Assembly (NCBI GenBank): GCA_037039685.1
Contig: JAWNGF010000003.1
Span: 1,736,001-1,800,000 of the forward strand
From: Ceratobasidium sp. AG-K
Taxonomy: Eukaryota > Basidiomycota > Agaricomycetes > Cantharellales > Ceratobasidiaceae
DNA length: 64,000 nucleotides
Reading direction: 5' to 3'
The position numbers and the translations under genes are program-made. Positions 1 to 12,332 of the stretch are shown piece by piece. The first letter of the stretch is position 1. Every line of letters starts with the position of its first letter. A model generated the notes under the pieces. It did not search any database. It was not told where the DNA came from and saw nothing but the letters and a program-made list of their open reading frames with translations.

Positions 1-1152
1 TCAGCCTTGTATTACTTTGGATCAGCCGGAAGGCAGATATGCAATAATGAGCTGGGGCAAGTGGTATCAACGCCCTTTATGAACCTCGGCCGATGGTGCT
101 TGAAAGCAAGCTATCTGGTACGATGCCTGAAACCTGATGAGCTTTGGCTGGGCCCCTTCGCCAGTTCAGTTCCAGCCCACGACTAGGCTCTAACTGGACC
201 TGGGCCCAAATACACCCCAAATTATCAATGGAACATGCATAGAATTATATGGAGGAACTTTATGCTTAACTTTTAGTACGCTTTTGACTCTAAATGTTAT
301 GAGGTGGGACGCTTCACTTTTGCTGTGCCCAAACCATTTAGAAGACTCCTGCAACCTTCATTGGGATCCGATGTGGGTTCGGCTAAGTTTGAGTCCTTAT
401 GTCCGGAGGATACCACGGAAGGGTACCACACTGGCACTGGGAAGAGTGGGTTCGGTGCTCTCATACAACCCGCTCCAAGCCACCGTGGGCTATTGTCAAG
501 CCCATTATATAATCTGGCGGAGCCTTTTGCTGATCCAGCTAATGCGAGATACAAATAGTTATTAAATGGCCCTATAGAATAACCAGCTTGTTCCGCGGGC
601 TACAGCATGGGCGTTGGGAACGGTGTCGATCGAATAGCCATGCATGGAGATGCCTCGATTTTGATGACTTCGAAAAATACAAATAGAAGCATGTCGATTA
701 TGGCGCCTTTTGACGGTGATGTTACAGTAATCAGAACGGCTCCGGCCTAGAATGTCTGAGGGCGCGTGGGGTGGAGTCCAAGGGGAGGATTCGAGCCCAG
801 GATGCCGGGGCATATTTTACGCAAGCTTTCCTCAAACGGCAGGTGCAAGTACGAATAGGTACATATATTTTATGCCGACAATGTAAGGGAATGCGTGGAT
901 GAGCACTGGGTCCGTGCTAGATTTGATAGAAGACAAACTGTGTTGCAACGCTCGGTGATTAACTTGAACCCCTGGAGAAGCCAAGATTTAGACACAATCA
1001 AGACAAACGCAATAACATTGTGGGTAAGGAAACAGGGAACATGTTTTCGATTTTTTTTATGGATACTCGTCGGAAAAAACCTCCACTACTCCAGCATTTC
1101 TGCCGGTATTTTACAGACCTGGAACCGCCTAGCAAAAAGACCTGGAAACAAG
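1..1152. other. No recognisable gene
   Basis: I looked at both strands and see only short open frames with no recognisable motif, no convincing start codon context and no splice-consistent chain. Nothing in it resembles an RNA gene or a known mobile element. It lies downstream of the lactonase gene that ends at 1153 on the minus strand, so part of it is probably that gene's 3' region. Confidence 0.5.
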
Positions 1153-2739
1153 TCAGATTCTGGTGCGGCTAGAATCAAAATCTAACAAATGCATACCGTG
1201 AAGGTACAGAGTATCTTTGTAAAGTGCAGCGGATGTTGCCGAGGCACCCAAAGCCCCGTCGTCTTCGTATATCTGGTAAAGTAGCGAGTTATTTTCCTAA
1301 GAGGTTATACTAGTATTTCGATCCAAGTCACCTTTTGTACTTTGTATTTCTCTCCGAAATAGGATCCATGGCCCGTGTTGATGGAAATCCTATGAGCTGA
1401 CGAGGGAGCGGTTAAGCTGAGGTTTCTCATCGAGTTTATGGTGTCGAACATGGCCCTAGGGAACGACGCAGCAACGACAGAGCCGTCCGGAGATACCGCC
1501 AAATTATCCAACATCGAGCCTTGACAATACTGTGTTAGTGAGGCGCGACACCAACTCAATAGAATTACCGATTTGAATGGTCTCTGTCGGCACCAACGTC
1601 TTGTCCGCTTGCTGTTCGTGGACCGTTATATACCCGCCGTGGCAGCTTGCCACCCAGATTTTACCATCGTGAGTCTGGGAGGAGACTGTTTCAACCACAT
1701 GTCTATGTAATAATGGTCAACACACCTTGGCAATTCCGTTGCTTGCGAAAAGCTCATCCGCGGCAATCTTGCAACCAGTATTGACGTGGCAGTAGCCAAC
1801 GGAAGTGGACTTGGACCGTAACAAAAATGTCTGGATCTTTCTCTTCTGCGCATATAGCATGAACATTAACGCTGGTGCGCCCCAAATACGCAACTTACCA
1901 GTCCGGTTTTCGTCTGGTGGTCGTTGGTATACCAGAATTCTTTCCCGTTTGCTCCGCCGGCAACATCGTTCGGCGTAACAATAACCTCCGGGTCGGCGAT
2001 TGTATGTACCCATTCAATATAGTTTGCTCCTATATGCGACTTGAATACCTCGATTGCCGAGTCAGCCCCTTCCCGACTCGGATCGACCGAAGTATCCAAA
2101 GGTGGTCGATGGTTGACCAAGTAGATCCAGACAAGGTCAGAGTTGTGTTCGTCCGATACCACGTCCATGCCATGCACGTTCAATCCACGGGGATCTTTGA
2201 GCCCCATGACATCAAGCTTGGTTACTCTGTGAGTCTGCGGGTCAAAGGTCGCAATGTAATCCTGGGCGGTTCTAAGGCGCAAGGCAGTAGAGTTCAGGTA
2301 ATCTAGGGTTGGCATCCATTGCAGGCGAGATTCTGGCGTGGGCGCACAAGCCAAATATACTAGTCCGGATGGGTGGACAACGAGTTCTAGACGCTTAAGT
2401 TTAGCAAAGGTCATTTTCTGGAATATTTAAACTATTACTTTCGCAAGCTTTGAGCTCTTTTTAACCCATCAAACGCATAAGTTTTCACGCCACCGCCATG
2501 AAAGACATATACTCACCCTCGATGCTGGTACACTTCTCCGTGTTCAGAGGTACAACTGTTCGATAGAATCCACCAGTGTCCAGTAGTGGCGCTATTCGTG
2601 CTTGATATATTACGCCCGAGACCAGCGTCAATGCAGTTAAAAACACCCCAATTATCGACGGCATGCTGTCTGCGTCGTAGAAGGGAGAAACTCGCCTCCC
2701 AACGGATCCTTTTACCATCCGCTTTTCATATGATTTCAT
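1153..2739 (-). CDS. Paraoxonase/arylesterase-like lactonase
   Basis: This is a paraoxonase-family six-bladed beta-propeller hydrolase, predicted to act on lactones or aryl esters with calcium. The first exon (2739-2517) has a hydrophobic N-terminal anchor followed by a Cys and the 'LDTGGFYRTVVPLNTEKC' type start of the propeller. The second exon (2386-1899) joins in phase 1 (G|GTGAGT to CTAG|AA) and carries 'VVHPSGLVYLAC', 'HGMDVV' and 'FWYTNDH', a family hallmark. Later exons carry 'VGYCHVNTGCK', 'NGIAK' and 'DNLAVSPDGS'. The last exon (1272-1153) reads 'IYEDDGALGASATSAAL' and restores the expected C-terminus, so the gene runs about 150 bases past the apparent stop near 1305. Internal boundaries around 1700-1890 are approximate. 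The start is the ATG at 2739; the codon just before it is GTG. The specific substrate is unknown. Confidence 0.8.
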
Positions 2740-2857
2740 CACGTGGCCTCATGTAGGATGAAATTGGTGCCACTCACTGGCACGTGGTGGAGGCCGCATT
2801 GAGGACCTGACCCGTTCTGAAACCAACTCGATAGAACTATTCATACCCCATCTCACA

Positions 2858-3857
2858 ATGGGTCTACTTAGTTTCCTAACCGGAATACTGAAAGCAGTAT
2901 TGTTAGGACCTGAGAGACCACCCGAGGTTCAACAGCCGCAGCAGCCACAACAGCCACAACAACCCGCCTGGCAGAAACCCCCGGCCCAGCAGCCCCCTAG
3001 GCCACCCGTTCAGCAATATCCTCGTCCCCCTGTTCAGCAAAGACCTAGCAAGACATATGAGACTCGCGTTGATGATGTAGGCCAAACCCGCATCCTGTTA
3101 GCCACTGACTGGACTCTGTTTCAGAACGCGGAGGCACATGATGACCCGCACTACCAACAGTTACGCGACCGTGCACGAGAAGAAGGGGACGCTATGGCCA
3201 AGTCCTTTGAAGCTTCTCGAAACGCATATCAGAGCGGTAATGGCGCCAAAGCCAAGGAGCTTTCTAACGAAGGGAAGAGACACAAGGCTGAAATGGAGCG
3301 GTTGAATAAGGAAGCAAGCGACTGGATTTTTGCGCGTAAAACCTGCTCAGCCAGTTCACATGTATACCATCTGACGCCATGAGTTACTGTAGGAGTCAAC
3401 TTGGACTCGGCTACCGGCGAACTGGATTTGCACGGTGCGTACCAACACAACCATATGTCTCAATCGTGCCTCGGCTCATGCTAGGTTCTCTTTTGCAAGG
3501 TCTTTACGTCAAGGAAGCCATAGCGAGGACCGATACTGCGATTCAGGCAGCTCAGTCCAGGGGAGACGAACAAATACGGATTATAGTTGGAAAGGGTTTA
3601 CATTCTCAAGGAGGCGCCGCAAAGATCAAGCCTGCGATCGAAGAGCTAATGGTTAAGTGCGTTGTAATAGCGTAACCCACACCCAAAGAGATTCTGACTT
3701 TTGCATGGCCCATAGATACCAGCTCAATGCCCACATTGACCCCTATAATGCTGGTGTGCTCGTTGTTCAGCTCGGAGGTCGCGGCACACGTGGGATGGAC
3801 CCGAACGAAGTGGCACGTAGACTCGAGAGAGATGATGAGTCGTGTGCTGTGATGTAA
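2858..3857 (+). CDS. DUF1771-Smr domain protein, CaaX-tailed (copy A)
   Basis: Five exons (2858-3076, 3125-3335, 3393-3434, 3500-3656, 3716-3857) give 256 residues. The order is a hydrophobic start (MGLLSFLTGILKAVLLG), a Pro/Gln-rich linker with PQQ repeats, a DUF1771 helical region (HYQQLRDRAREEGDAM...KAEMERLNKEASDW), and a C-terminal Smr domain with 'LDLHGLYVKEA' and the 'VGKGLHS' loop. Smr domains bind or cut nucleic acids in other proteins; the fungal role is not established. The first intron is 48 bp and stop-free, so the gene could be read through it; comparison with copy B places the splice. The last four residues, C-A-V-M, form a CaaX box, which predicts prenylation (Met at X favours farnesyl) and membrane association. 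It lies head-to-tail with copy B 218 bp downstream. Confidence 0.85.
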
Positions 3858-4074
3858 AGAGCTCGGATGCTGGAATTGAGCGCGGGTCGCTCGATGTTTT
3901 AATAGTCAGATTGTATGCTAAGCGTGAACAGTGCCAATTTCAAATACCTCGGTGTCGGGTTGGTAAATAAAATTAGACATCATTTCTCGGGCCGCTTTTG
4001 ACGAGGCGAGTCCGGTTCCGGTAACTACCTCTCCTTTTCCCCGGCCAAACGACCCTGTGAGCCCGCACTCCACC

Positions 4075-5075
4075 ATGGGCCTACTAGGAAGTCTACTGCA
4101 GATCCTCCAGACGATATTGTGTGGTTCTGGAAAGCCCGATGAAGGCCAACATCAGCAACAACAACAGTCTGCCTGGCAGAAGCCCCCGGGAGTAGCTCAC
4201 CACCAGTACCCGCCCGCACAACAACAATCTAGCCCTCCTGCACAGCATCAACCTAGTCCTCCGGCTCAGAACAAACCTAGCAAGCCGTACCATGCCCGAA
4301 TTGATGATGTGAGAACGTTTTCTTGACCTGGGTACGGTTACCAACTGTACCTAGAACGCACAGGCTCAAGCGAACCCACATTACAAACAATTGCGTGCAC
4401 GGGCTAGAGAGGAAGGTGACGCCATGGCAAGAGCGTTCGACGCATCACAGGACGCGTATCAGAGCGGTGATGGTGCTCGGGCGAAGCAGCTCTCGAATGA
4501 AGGTAAAAGACACAAGGCTGAAATGGAGCGTCTAAACAAGGAAGCTAGCGATTGGATCCACGAGCGTGAGTGAAGTTCATATCATGATAGGCGTGGCACG
4601 AATTTCGATCGTGTATTCTGTAGAGGTCAACCTAGACTCAGCTCCGGATGAACTCGACTTGCATGGTATGTAACGTGCTGTACACCTTTTCTTGTTGTTT
4701 TTCTGATAGTCGGGATGATCAGGTTTGTACGTGAAGGAAGCGATCTCCCGAACCGAGACTGCTGTTGAGGCCGCACAAAATCGCGGCGACAAGCAGATCC
4801 GAATTATTGTTGGGAAAGGCTTACACTCACAAGGCCATGCTGCCAAACTCAAGCCGGCCATTGAGGAACTCATGGTCAAGTGAGTTACCTTGAGACAGCT
4901 GGTGGTTGAAGGATATTAATGAGACAATCGCAGGTATCAACTTAATGCACACATTGACCCCCACAATGCTGGTGTGCTCATTGTACAGCTCGGAGGCCAC
5001 GGCGAACGCGGAATGGACCCCAACGAGGTCACACGCAGACTTGAAAGAGACGACGAACAATGTGTTATTATGTAG
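4075..5075 (+). CDS. DUF1771-Smr domain protein, CaaX-tailed (copy B)
   Basis: This is a tandem paralogue of copy A with five exons (4075-4308, 4364-4565, 4624-4665, 4723-4879, 4934-5075) giving 258 residues. Exons 3 to 5 have exactly the same lengths as in copy A (42, 157, 142), so the duplication kept the gene structure. The N-terminus 'MGLLGSLLQILQTIL' is again hydrophobic and the linker is Gln/Pro-rich but different in sequence. DUF1771 and Smr regions are conserved, including 'ELDLHGLYVKEAI' and 'VGKGLHSQGHAAKLKPAIEE'. The protein ends C-V-I-M, another CaaX box. An upstream in-frame ATG at 4057 exists, but the copy A alignment supports 4075. Function is inferred only from the domains. 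Confidence 0.85.
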
Positions 5076-5325
5076 GAAACTTGGGTGGTGGGATTTGCGA
5101 TAAGACACCTGCTGTATAAATAAGGATGCTTGGGTTGTGCACTAAGTGCAGCATTGGATAAATCCGTAATGAGATATTAATGACTACATACATGCAGATG
5201 TGATGGCGGAGTAGTGGATTCACTGCTAAAATATAATACGAATTTTAGGCACTTTACCTTGGGCCACGTTGACAAATAAGCTCTCACATTCGCTTGTCCG
5301 AAACGACCATAGCTCCACATCCTCC

Positions 5326-7332
5326 ATGCGGTTATTGGTCCTCTTATTTTCTGTCCTTCTCGCCGCCGTTGGTTTATACTTCTCTCTTCTTACACATGCC
5401 AAATATATTCAGCGAAAAGGCACCGCTCGTAAGCGCAAGTTGATTACGAACCGCCTGGGCTCTATTGTCGTTGGATTCTTTCATCCTTATTGGTACATGA
5501 TCTAGTTACAAAAGCGGCTAGATATGGAACTTATCGCTCCCATGACAGTAATTCGGGAGGAGGAGGAGAGCGAGTTCTATGGGCGGCCATTGCTTACCTG
5601 CAACGAACCAATAACCACGTGGTAAGCGTCGTGTATACGGGTGACACAGATGCGACCAAGGAGGAGATTATTGCAAAAGTCAAAGTACATGCCCTATTCT
5701 ACTCTTGTAGATTCCACTAAGCCATCTCCTAGACTAGGTTTGACATCATTCTGGACTCTGCCTCATTGGAGTTTGTCTTTCTCAAGGAGCGTTGGCTAGT
5801 CGAGGATACAACATGGCCAAGGTTCACTTTACTTGGTCAAAGTTTGGGATCCATGATGCTCGCCTATGAGGCGATGTGTGGTCTGGTGCCTGACTTGTTC
5901 ATTGGTGTGTACAGTTTCCAATGTCGTTCTTTCCGGGGATAAACCTCGCCTCGTTCAAGATACGATGGGCTACGCATTTACTTATCATGCCGTACGATGG
6001 TTCTCGCGGGGGAAGACCCCCGTATGTAAGTGCCGTCGCCTAGATTTATCCCTACGGTAGTCTAACCTAGAATGACTTCAGCTGCGTACGTACATTACCC
6101 AACCATTTCGACGGACATGCTCGCACGTGTCAAATCTCGTTCATCAGGATACAACAATGCAAGCGGGGTTGCTGGAAGTACATTCCGAACCAACGCCAAG
6201 CTTGCGCAAGTCATACCCGGTCACGCTTGAGCGGTTAAGAACACTAACTCGGCACTAGGTACTACAACTTGTTTGCTATTGCGTACGCTGCCAGCCTTAG
6301 CCTCGCGCACCCTATCATGGTCAATTCGTCTTGGACTAGGAATCACGTAGACTACCTCCTAACCCATTACCTCACCCAAAGCAAGGGCCACTCAGGTATG
6401 CATAGTGCGAGTGTATTGTTCTATGTTTCTTATAGCTGTTCAGAAAACGACGGCCCTGCTATCGTCTACCCACCTTGCGATACACAGTCCATGTCGTCGT
6501 TCTCTCTTGAGGGCAGGAAAAAAATTATAATAAGCCTTGCTCAATTCAGGTGTGTTTCGGCATGCGCTTCCCAGTTAAAGGCTCTAACCAGCGAGAGTGC
6601 AGACCAGAGAAAGACCATGCGAAGCAAATATTCGCATTGGCAAAGCTGTTCGAGTCTCACCCGGAATACAAAGCCCAAGGGGTCAGACTGGTGATGATTG
6701 GTAGTAGCAGAAATGCAGCGGACGAGGGGCGAATCAAAGTGTTGCAGAATCTAGTCACCGAACTAGGTCTTGAGGTGATTTGGTCTCTTGTTCAACGTGA
6801 CTCGCAGACTGACGCATTATTAGGGTTTTATTGAGTTTATCGTAAACGCATCCTACGACGTTGTGCTCAGTTGGCTTGCTGGCGCCTCGATTGGAACCAA
6901 TACAATGGTGGATGAGCACTTTGGCATAAACGTGGTTGAGTTCATGGTAGGTCCCTTTTCTGGCTCCGGGATTTGCAGCTAACTCTGCGATACGACAGGC
7001 GGCCGGTTTGATCCCGGTGGTTCACGCATCTGGCGGACCTCTAAATGACATCGTAGTCGCGTACAAGAACCAGTCGACTGGTACGCGCTGACACTCTTAA
7101 ATTCTAATCTTGACTGAGCTTCACTGATGAGCTGATGCCCACAGGCTATCATGCAACCGACCCGGTGTCATTCGCAGAAGCGTTTCATCAAGCACTCTCG
7201 TTGCCTGCTTCGGAGGCGCTTGCCTTGAGACGACGGGCTCGTGCTCTGGCAGTAGAACGCTTCTCGACCGAACAGTTTGAGAAAGGATGGGCGCAGGGAT
7301 GGGAATCTGCGATCCGGAATGTAGGAGCTTGA
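5326..7332 (+). CDS. ALG11: GDP-Man:glycolipid alpha-1,2-mannosyltransferase
   Basis: ALG11 adds the fourth and fifth mannoses to the dolichol-linked oligosaccharide on the cytosolic face of the ER, a step in N-glycosylation. The protein starts with a membrane anchor (MRLLVLLFSVLLAAVGLYF) at the ATG at 5326; an earlier open frame begins with TTG and is not used. Family signatures in order are 'GFFHPY' and 'GGGGERVLWAAI' near the start, 'VHYPTIS', 'MVNSSWTRNHV', 'IVYPPCDT', 'RLVMIGSSRNAADEGRI', and 'DEHFGINVVEFMAAGLIP', which is the GT4 donor-binding region with the EX7E-type glutamates. Several short introns interrupt the frame, for example around 5508-5540, 5690-5735, 6025-6080 and 6945-6995. 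Not all junctions were resolved. It is a single-copy housekeeping type gene on the same strand as the Smr pair. Confidence 0.9.
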
Positions 7333-8531
7333 GCACAGGTCCGAGTTGTATATTACTACCCCACACGCACAAGTGCGATGCAATACCTCATAAGTTTATC
7401 GGACCTAATTTGGCCAAGAACCTCTGCTCACAGTGTAAGGTTGGGTTAGCGTCACTGGCGCCTGTTGCCGTTATTCTCACTCTCTAACATGCGAATTTCT
7501 TGATTGTACAGCTGGGGTCTGCGCTTTTTGCCGACTCCAACATTGACTCGGTTAGATTCCCCTGAGTCACATCTCAATCATGCACTACCTCACAGGAGTA
7601 TATAATAGTTAATATTACTTGAACGGGAATATATGCATTTAGGCATATGCACTGGTAGCGCCACCAATGTTCTCGGCTGTGTGGCAGTGATGGGCCTGTG
7701 CCGAATAAGAGCCAACCAACCTCGTCTCGTCCGCTTCTGTCTCCATAAAGCAATACGTAGAATTTTCTACAGGCAAGAGTCGCAGATGCGAGATTAACGC
7801 CATCCCGTCAGTGGGCGTTAATTCAGCCTCTGAACGTAGTTTCTGTCGTGCCCTTGTTCACTTTTGTTGCCAATTGACACACGGCCAAGTCATCCCAGTT
7901 GTCTCGCACACGGTTAACTTTCCGGCCCGAAAGGTCAGCAAGCGAAGCGTGTCAACAGTTTCTCTCGGGGACGGGGTCGGAGAGCTTTTTTCTCTCCATA
8001 CGTGCCTCTCGATTATCCAAGCTGCCCGAACTATTTCATCTCTTGTTCCACTTATTGAACGTCTCCCGACGCCTTTGCGGTGCCGGCTAAGGCTGTGTGC
8101 ACTAAATTGGGACACCCGGTGGACCCAGAATCTCCCCAACTGACAAGTTCTGCCGTATCATCTTATCACACTTAGTGTTTGAAACAATTGATAGCCTAAC
8201 TTGATTCCTCAGTCTTCGCTTATGCAAACACGTCTCTCCCGGTCTCTAACATTATTTCCCATTTTGCTCTCCGTTCGGGCTCATAGTCCATTCTCCTTCC
8301 GGCAGATGTCAAGCGGCGGGCTCCCCACACATGCCGTATCTCATTATGTGGCGGATCGTCGCCTACATAGCGTTTCAAGCCATATAAATGTACGCCCACG
8401 TTCATTGTCCACAGCTGCCGACAAGTAACCTCTATTCCTTGCCCACTGTGCGCCTCTCTTTAACGCCTCTCAATCGATATCTGAACATTCCTTACTTTTA
8501 TTATCTGCCCGCTCCACTTTCCACTTCTGAT
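7333..8531. other. Intergenic, no gene recognised
   Basis: About 1.2 kb lies between ALG11 and the aldolase gene. It has moderate-length open frames on both strands (for example near 7811-8143) without recognisable motifs or consistent splice chains. It presumably holds the ALG11 3' end and the aldolase promoter. One frame upstream of 8532 is open into the aldolase gene, but its start is not conserved-looking. Confidence 0.4.
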
Positions 8532-9694
8532 ATGTCCAATCCCTTTGACGTCTACGTATTTAAACTGGGACAAAATAAACCTACCAAAAAACAACCCAAC
8601 ACTCGCCAACCCACTCTGTTCCCACGCGTCGGCGTTACCCACCGGCATCACCCATACCCATATCCGAGCTCAATTCCTTCTACTTCTACTTCGACATCAC
8701 CATCCACCTCTGCCTTTTCGCAGTTTCCCTCGCAGCCTGAAATGGCATCTTCCCCACCAACGAGCCCCCCAATGTCTCCCATCGAAGAGCTTGGAACATT
8801 TTCGAGCTGCGAGGTATCGGATGCCTTGGTCAAACTGGGATTGACCCATAATGCGAAAGAACGTCCCGTCCAGCGTGGAGGATGCATCCCCGACATTCAG
8901 ATGCTCTCGCCTTCGCCTCATGATATGGTTGGACAGAATAGAAGAATTTGTGGATACGCATATACTGTCAAGTCAGTTGCCACACATGCGCTAGTGCCAA
9001 GCTTCTAACTCCGTCAAATCTTTATAGGATGGTTCGCGGAGACGACTTGCATGCACCCAAGCCTACCCAACACTTTGTCGACGCGGCTCCACCGGGATGC
9101 GTAGCAGTCATTTCTGTCCCACCAAGTAGGCTTATTCTGCTGCGGTTGCACGCAAACTCTAATCGTTGTTACTAGATATCAAATCTGCCGCGTGGGGTGG
9201 TCTCATGACTGCTGGAGCCCAGGCTCGAGGTGTTCACGGGGTGGTCATTGACGGTCGAGCTCGGGACCTAGTTGAGCACCGTGCTTCTGGATTTCCCGTT
9301 TTCGCCCGGGGAAGTTCTACGCTGGGTAGGTGCTACTTGATTTACCAATCGCGTCCAAAAGACCAACATCCTCTCTCTCTCAGGCCAGTCGCCATTCACA
9401 CGCCCGTCGGAGCTGAACGTTCCGATTACCATTCTGCCCCGCCCGGACTTTGAGAACCATTTTGAAAACACGTTCTCCGCGGTGGAAGTTCACCCAGGCG
9501 ATGCTATAGTTGCTGATATCGACGGCGTTGTATGCGTGCCTCAGGAGCTACTGGAGAAAGTGCTTGACAGCTGCAGATATTCCAAGGAAGTGGACGAAAG
9601 GTGTGCAATCGACATTCGACAAGGCCATAGTATCCAGGAGGTGAATAACCGATTCTCCTCAGAGGAATCAAGCCAAACTAATTCCTTGATTTAG
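8532..9694 (+). CDS. RraA-family aldolase (HMG/CHA aldolase-like)
   Basis: The core is an RraA / 4-hydroxy-4-methyl-2-oxoglutarate aldolase fold, a metal-dependent class II pyruvate aldolase family. Visible signatures are 'CEVSDALVKLG' near the start of the domain, 'KSAAWGGLMTAGAQ', 'GVVIDGRARDLVEHR' with the conserved Arg and Asp used for substrate and metal, 'GFPVFARG', and 'VHPGDAIVADIDGVVCVP'. Introns break the frame near 8972-9030, 9123-9175 and 9325-9385. The N-terminus from the ATG at 8532 adds about 70 residues rich in Pro, Ser and Thr before the domain. A second in-frame ATG at 8742 would make a compact protein, so the start is uncertain. In fungi this family is often annotated vaguely as dimethylmenaquinone methyltransferase; that name is not supported by the fold. 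Confidence 0.8.
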
Positions 9695-9839
9695 ACTTTC
9701 CAACGCTGGCGTAAATCAACAAATAGAAAGTGAGGGCTCGGGGGATGTATTCCAATCGTCATTTGTATTCGCTTGTTTGTAGTACTGTATGTGTAATATT
9801 TTAGTGGCTCCGGAGTCATGTGATTTTGTATGGCTTGAT

Positions 9840-11920
9840 ATGCTTGCCCAACTGTGTTCGCCAAGTGGGACGATTCGATGCAACGCAAGAGTTCCAGCAA
9901 GTATATGCCGAGCAAACAATATAAACAGATCCATTTCACGATATAGACGGCTACTCTCACCCGCCGCTGCTCTTGCAAGCGACTCTTCGCCAAAGGTCAA
10001 CCCTGGTTCCCAATCGCCGACGACCGTCTCCCCACGCGTGGCTGCAAGAAATGTACTCAAATCAACTCTCTCCCTTGTACCACGTACACTAGCCCGTGAA
10101 CAGCAAGTAATATGGGAAGAACGTGTCCGAAGCGCTTTGAACGACTTGGAAACCGGAAAGAGTCGGCCGTTGAGGGTTGCTGGTATGTCCTTTCCGTCCT
10201 AATGCAGCGGGTTGGTTTCGATCAGTATGTGTTGCCAGTATGGGGAGACGGGCTATCTGGGGCCAGCGAGATTGTAACAGGACTATTAGACGACCCTCTT
10301 TCTGATGATATAGATCAACGAAATATGTTGCACCAGCGATGGGCATCAGTACAGCAGAGTGGATCCATTCATATCAAGTGAGGCTTGGAATCCTACTATA
10401 TGCATGGCTTTCGCTCACCTGTGCCTAGGAGAACTGAGATTGCTTCATGGAATGGTTCAACTCTGGGTATTAAGTCGAATTGGCTTCGGAATATTAATGC
10501 CGAGGTTATCGAGTGCCGGGGTGAGCAATGAGTTTGGTTCGTCCGTAGATCAAGCTGAGCATCCAGACCATAAAGATACCAATGCACTCGATACGCTACT
10601 TTCATGCGACCATGTTATCCTGGTCACAGATAACCTCAGGCGGCTTTCGGCACCAGGACTACAGGAGATCCTTCGAGGCCTAGTACACGCACCTTCGGTC
10701 AAACTTGTCGTCACCGAACGTGCGCCTGGCATAACAACACCATCAGATGACCTAGAAAGGATTAAATCAGCCCTTGTTAAGCCCGAGATAGCAGTCCAAG
10801 GACTCGAATCATTTTCACGGGGCGATGTCAACGAGTATCAGACTCTGCTTATGGCCTCTGGTCTGCCTCAATTTGCACGAGAAATCACGGAACGTTATGT
10901 GCAATCAAACCAACCTTCTTCCTCCTCCTCCTCCGCTTCCATTGCTATGGTTCGCACAGCAGCGCATATCGCACGCACGACTCTCTCAACATGCGATACC
11001 GCCATCGGCGGTGCACAGGAGTCGCTTTTATCTACTATTGCTCCAGTCGAACCCTTAAAGGCGGAAGTAAGTGCCGTCGGCCCAGCTGCATTGAAATCTA
11101 TCCTTCAAGGGACAATCACAGTTCGCGAAGGCGTCTCAATAGCTGAAGCCCGGCTTCGGGCTGCGTACGGACGCCTTCCTTGGTACTCTCTGTGGTGGCG
11201 TGCCGACGAAGTTGCCAGCACGTTGCGTGAGACAATCAATTGGGGCTCTCTTGACACACAACTCGCGTTCCATGCTGGTCGTTTGGCGAGCATTCGTCAG
11301 CACCTCTACGGAAAGGCTATAGCATTGTCCATGTCATCGCCCGTCTTGAAGAACCAACTCGCGCAACTCAATGCTCGTACCCCAATTGGACCCGATACCC
11401 TCTCCTCTCCGCTAACTCAGCGAACCGCGCAACTATTGGCTCCCGGCGGACCTGTTGAGGATGTCCAACGACGAGCACAAGCCGCCGTCGTTGCTACGTC
11501 CGCGAACATTATAGGCAGCGGTGTTCTGAGTGCGGGTTTGTTTGCTATTGGGAGCATAGGCGCCGGAACAGCAGTTGGAGCAGGCCTACTGGGAGCAGTG
11601 GGGTCGGTGCGGTGGATGCAGAGCATGTGGTCAAATGCGGAGAAGAAATGGTGGGCGGACTGGGGAAGGGTGTGTGCGGGACTAGAAAGAGATTGCGAGG
11701 TGCGCAAGACCATTTATTCACCTAGCGCCAATAGCTCAAACTATGCATGCAGGCTACCCTCAACGAGGTGGTTCATGAACGCGTCGTTAAGTCCGCAGTT
11801 GCAGGAATTGAAGGGATGGAAGCACTCGCTACACAACGAGCAAAGACTATATCTACTCTGAAGGTCGAGCTCTCAGGCTTAAGCCAGGAGCTTGGGAATC
11901 TGGAGCAGAGGTTGAAATGA
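9840..11920 (+). CDS. MMC1-like mitochondrial membrane protein
   Basis: Five exons (9840-10182, 10239-10377, 10429-10520, 10567-11699, 11753-11920) join in frame to 624 residues. The N-terminus is rich in Arg and Ser with few acidic residues, as in mitochondrial presequences. 'LRVAVWGDGLSGASEIVTG' follows across the first splice, and 'HVILVTDNLRRL' follows later. 'LPWYSLWWRADEVASTL' and a hydrophobic, glycine-rich membrane segment (roughly 11508-11612) lie in the C-terminal half. The tail from 11753 is predicted to be coiled coil (LKVELSGLSQELGNLEQRL). This order matches my knowledge of the fungal Mmc1 family, a mitochondrial inner-membrane protein affecting mitochondrial shape. The assignment rests on remembered family features, not on an alignment. 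The start is the first ATG that gives a presequence-like N-terminus. Confidence 0.6.
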
Positions 11921-12332
11921 ATTTGTCTCCGGCGTGTTGGATGTTATAATACCGGTACTGCATAACCGATGCGATCTTGCCTGTACACAGGTGTAAACGC
12001 CTTTTCTGGCCGCATTTGTCACGGCTGAGCGTTCCTGCATTTATTCCTCCCCTTGCCCCCACGAGGATATACATATACCCCGGGAGCGCAGCCCGGCAGT
12101 TCCTCCCACCGATCTAAAGAACTGCCGCAACTGGCGCCCGCACAGGTGCCTCATGGCCGGCGGATTCCCTTACTTAAGATTTTGCACCGCTTTAGAGCCC
12201 TATCGGATGATCAAGTGAACAAGGGCAAAGTCGACCGGGACCACTCTGCGAATTGTGCCACCTGACAGTCCTCGGTGAGCGCTTCTCGCCGAAATCGCAC
12301 ATATACACGCACCATACTGACCTTGCTCGCAG
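11921..12332. other. Region upstream of the NADAR gene; first exon unresolved
   Basis: No complete gene is visible. It must contain the promoter and the start codon of the following NADAR gene, whose reading frame has no ATG before its first domain. A GTGAGC...GCAG intron appears to end at 12332. Candidate starts are the ATG at 12153 and the ATG near 11970, each needing a splice that I could not settle. Confidence 0.4.

Noticed and set aside
2930..2965. CAGCCACAACAG repeats in Smr copy A as a candidate regulatory repeat
   Set aside because: It is coding low-complexity (Pro-Gln-Gln) with no sign of a separate role.
5269..5325. Earlier start for ALG11 at 5269
   Set aside because: The codon is TTG; the ATG at 5326 begins directly with the expected membrane anchor.
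12275..12332. Apparent start of the NADAR protein at 12275
   Set aside because: The codon is GTG, and the sequence from there reads GTGAGC...GCAG, which is an intron, not coding sequence.
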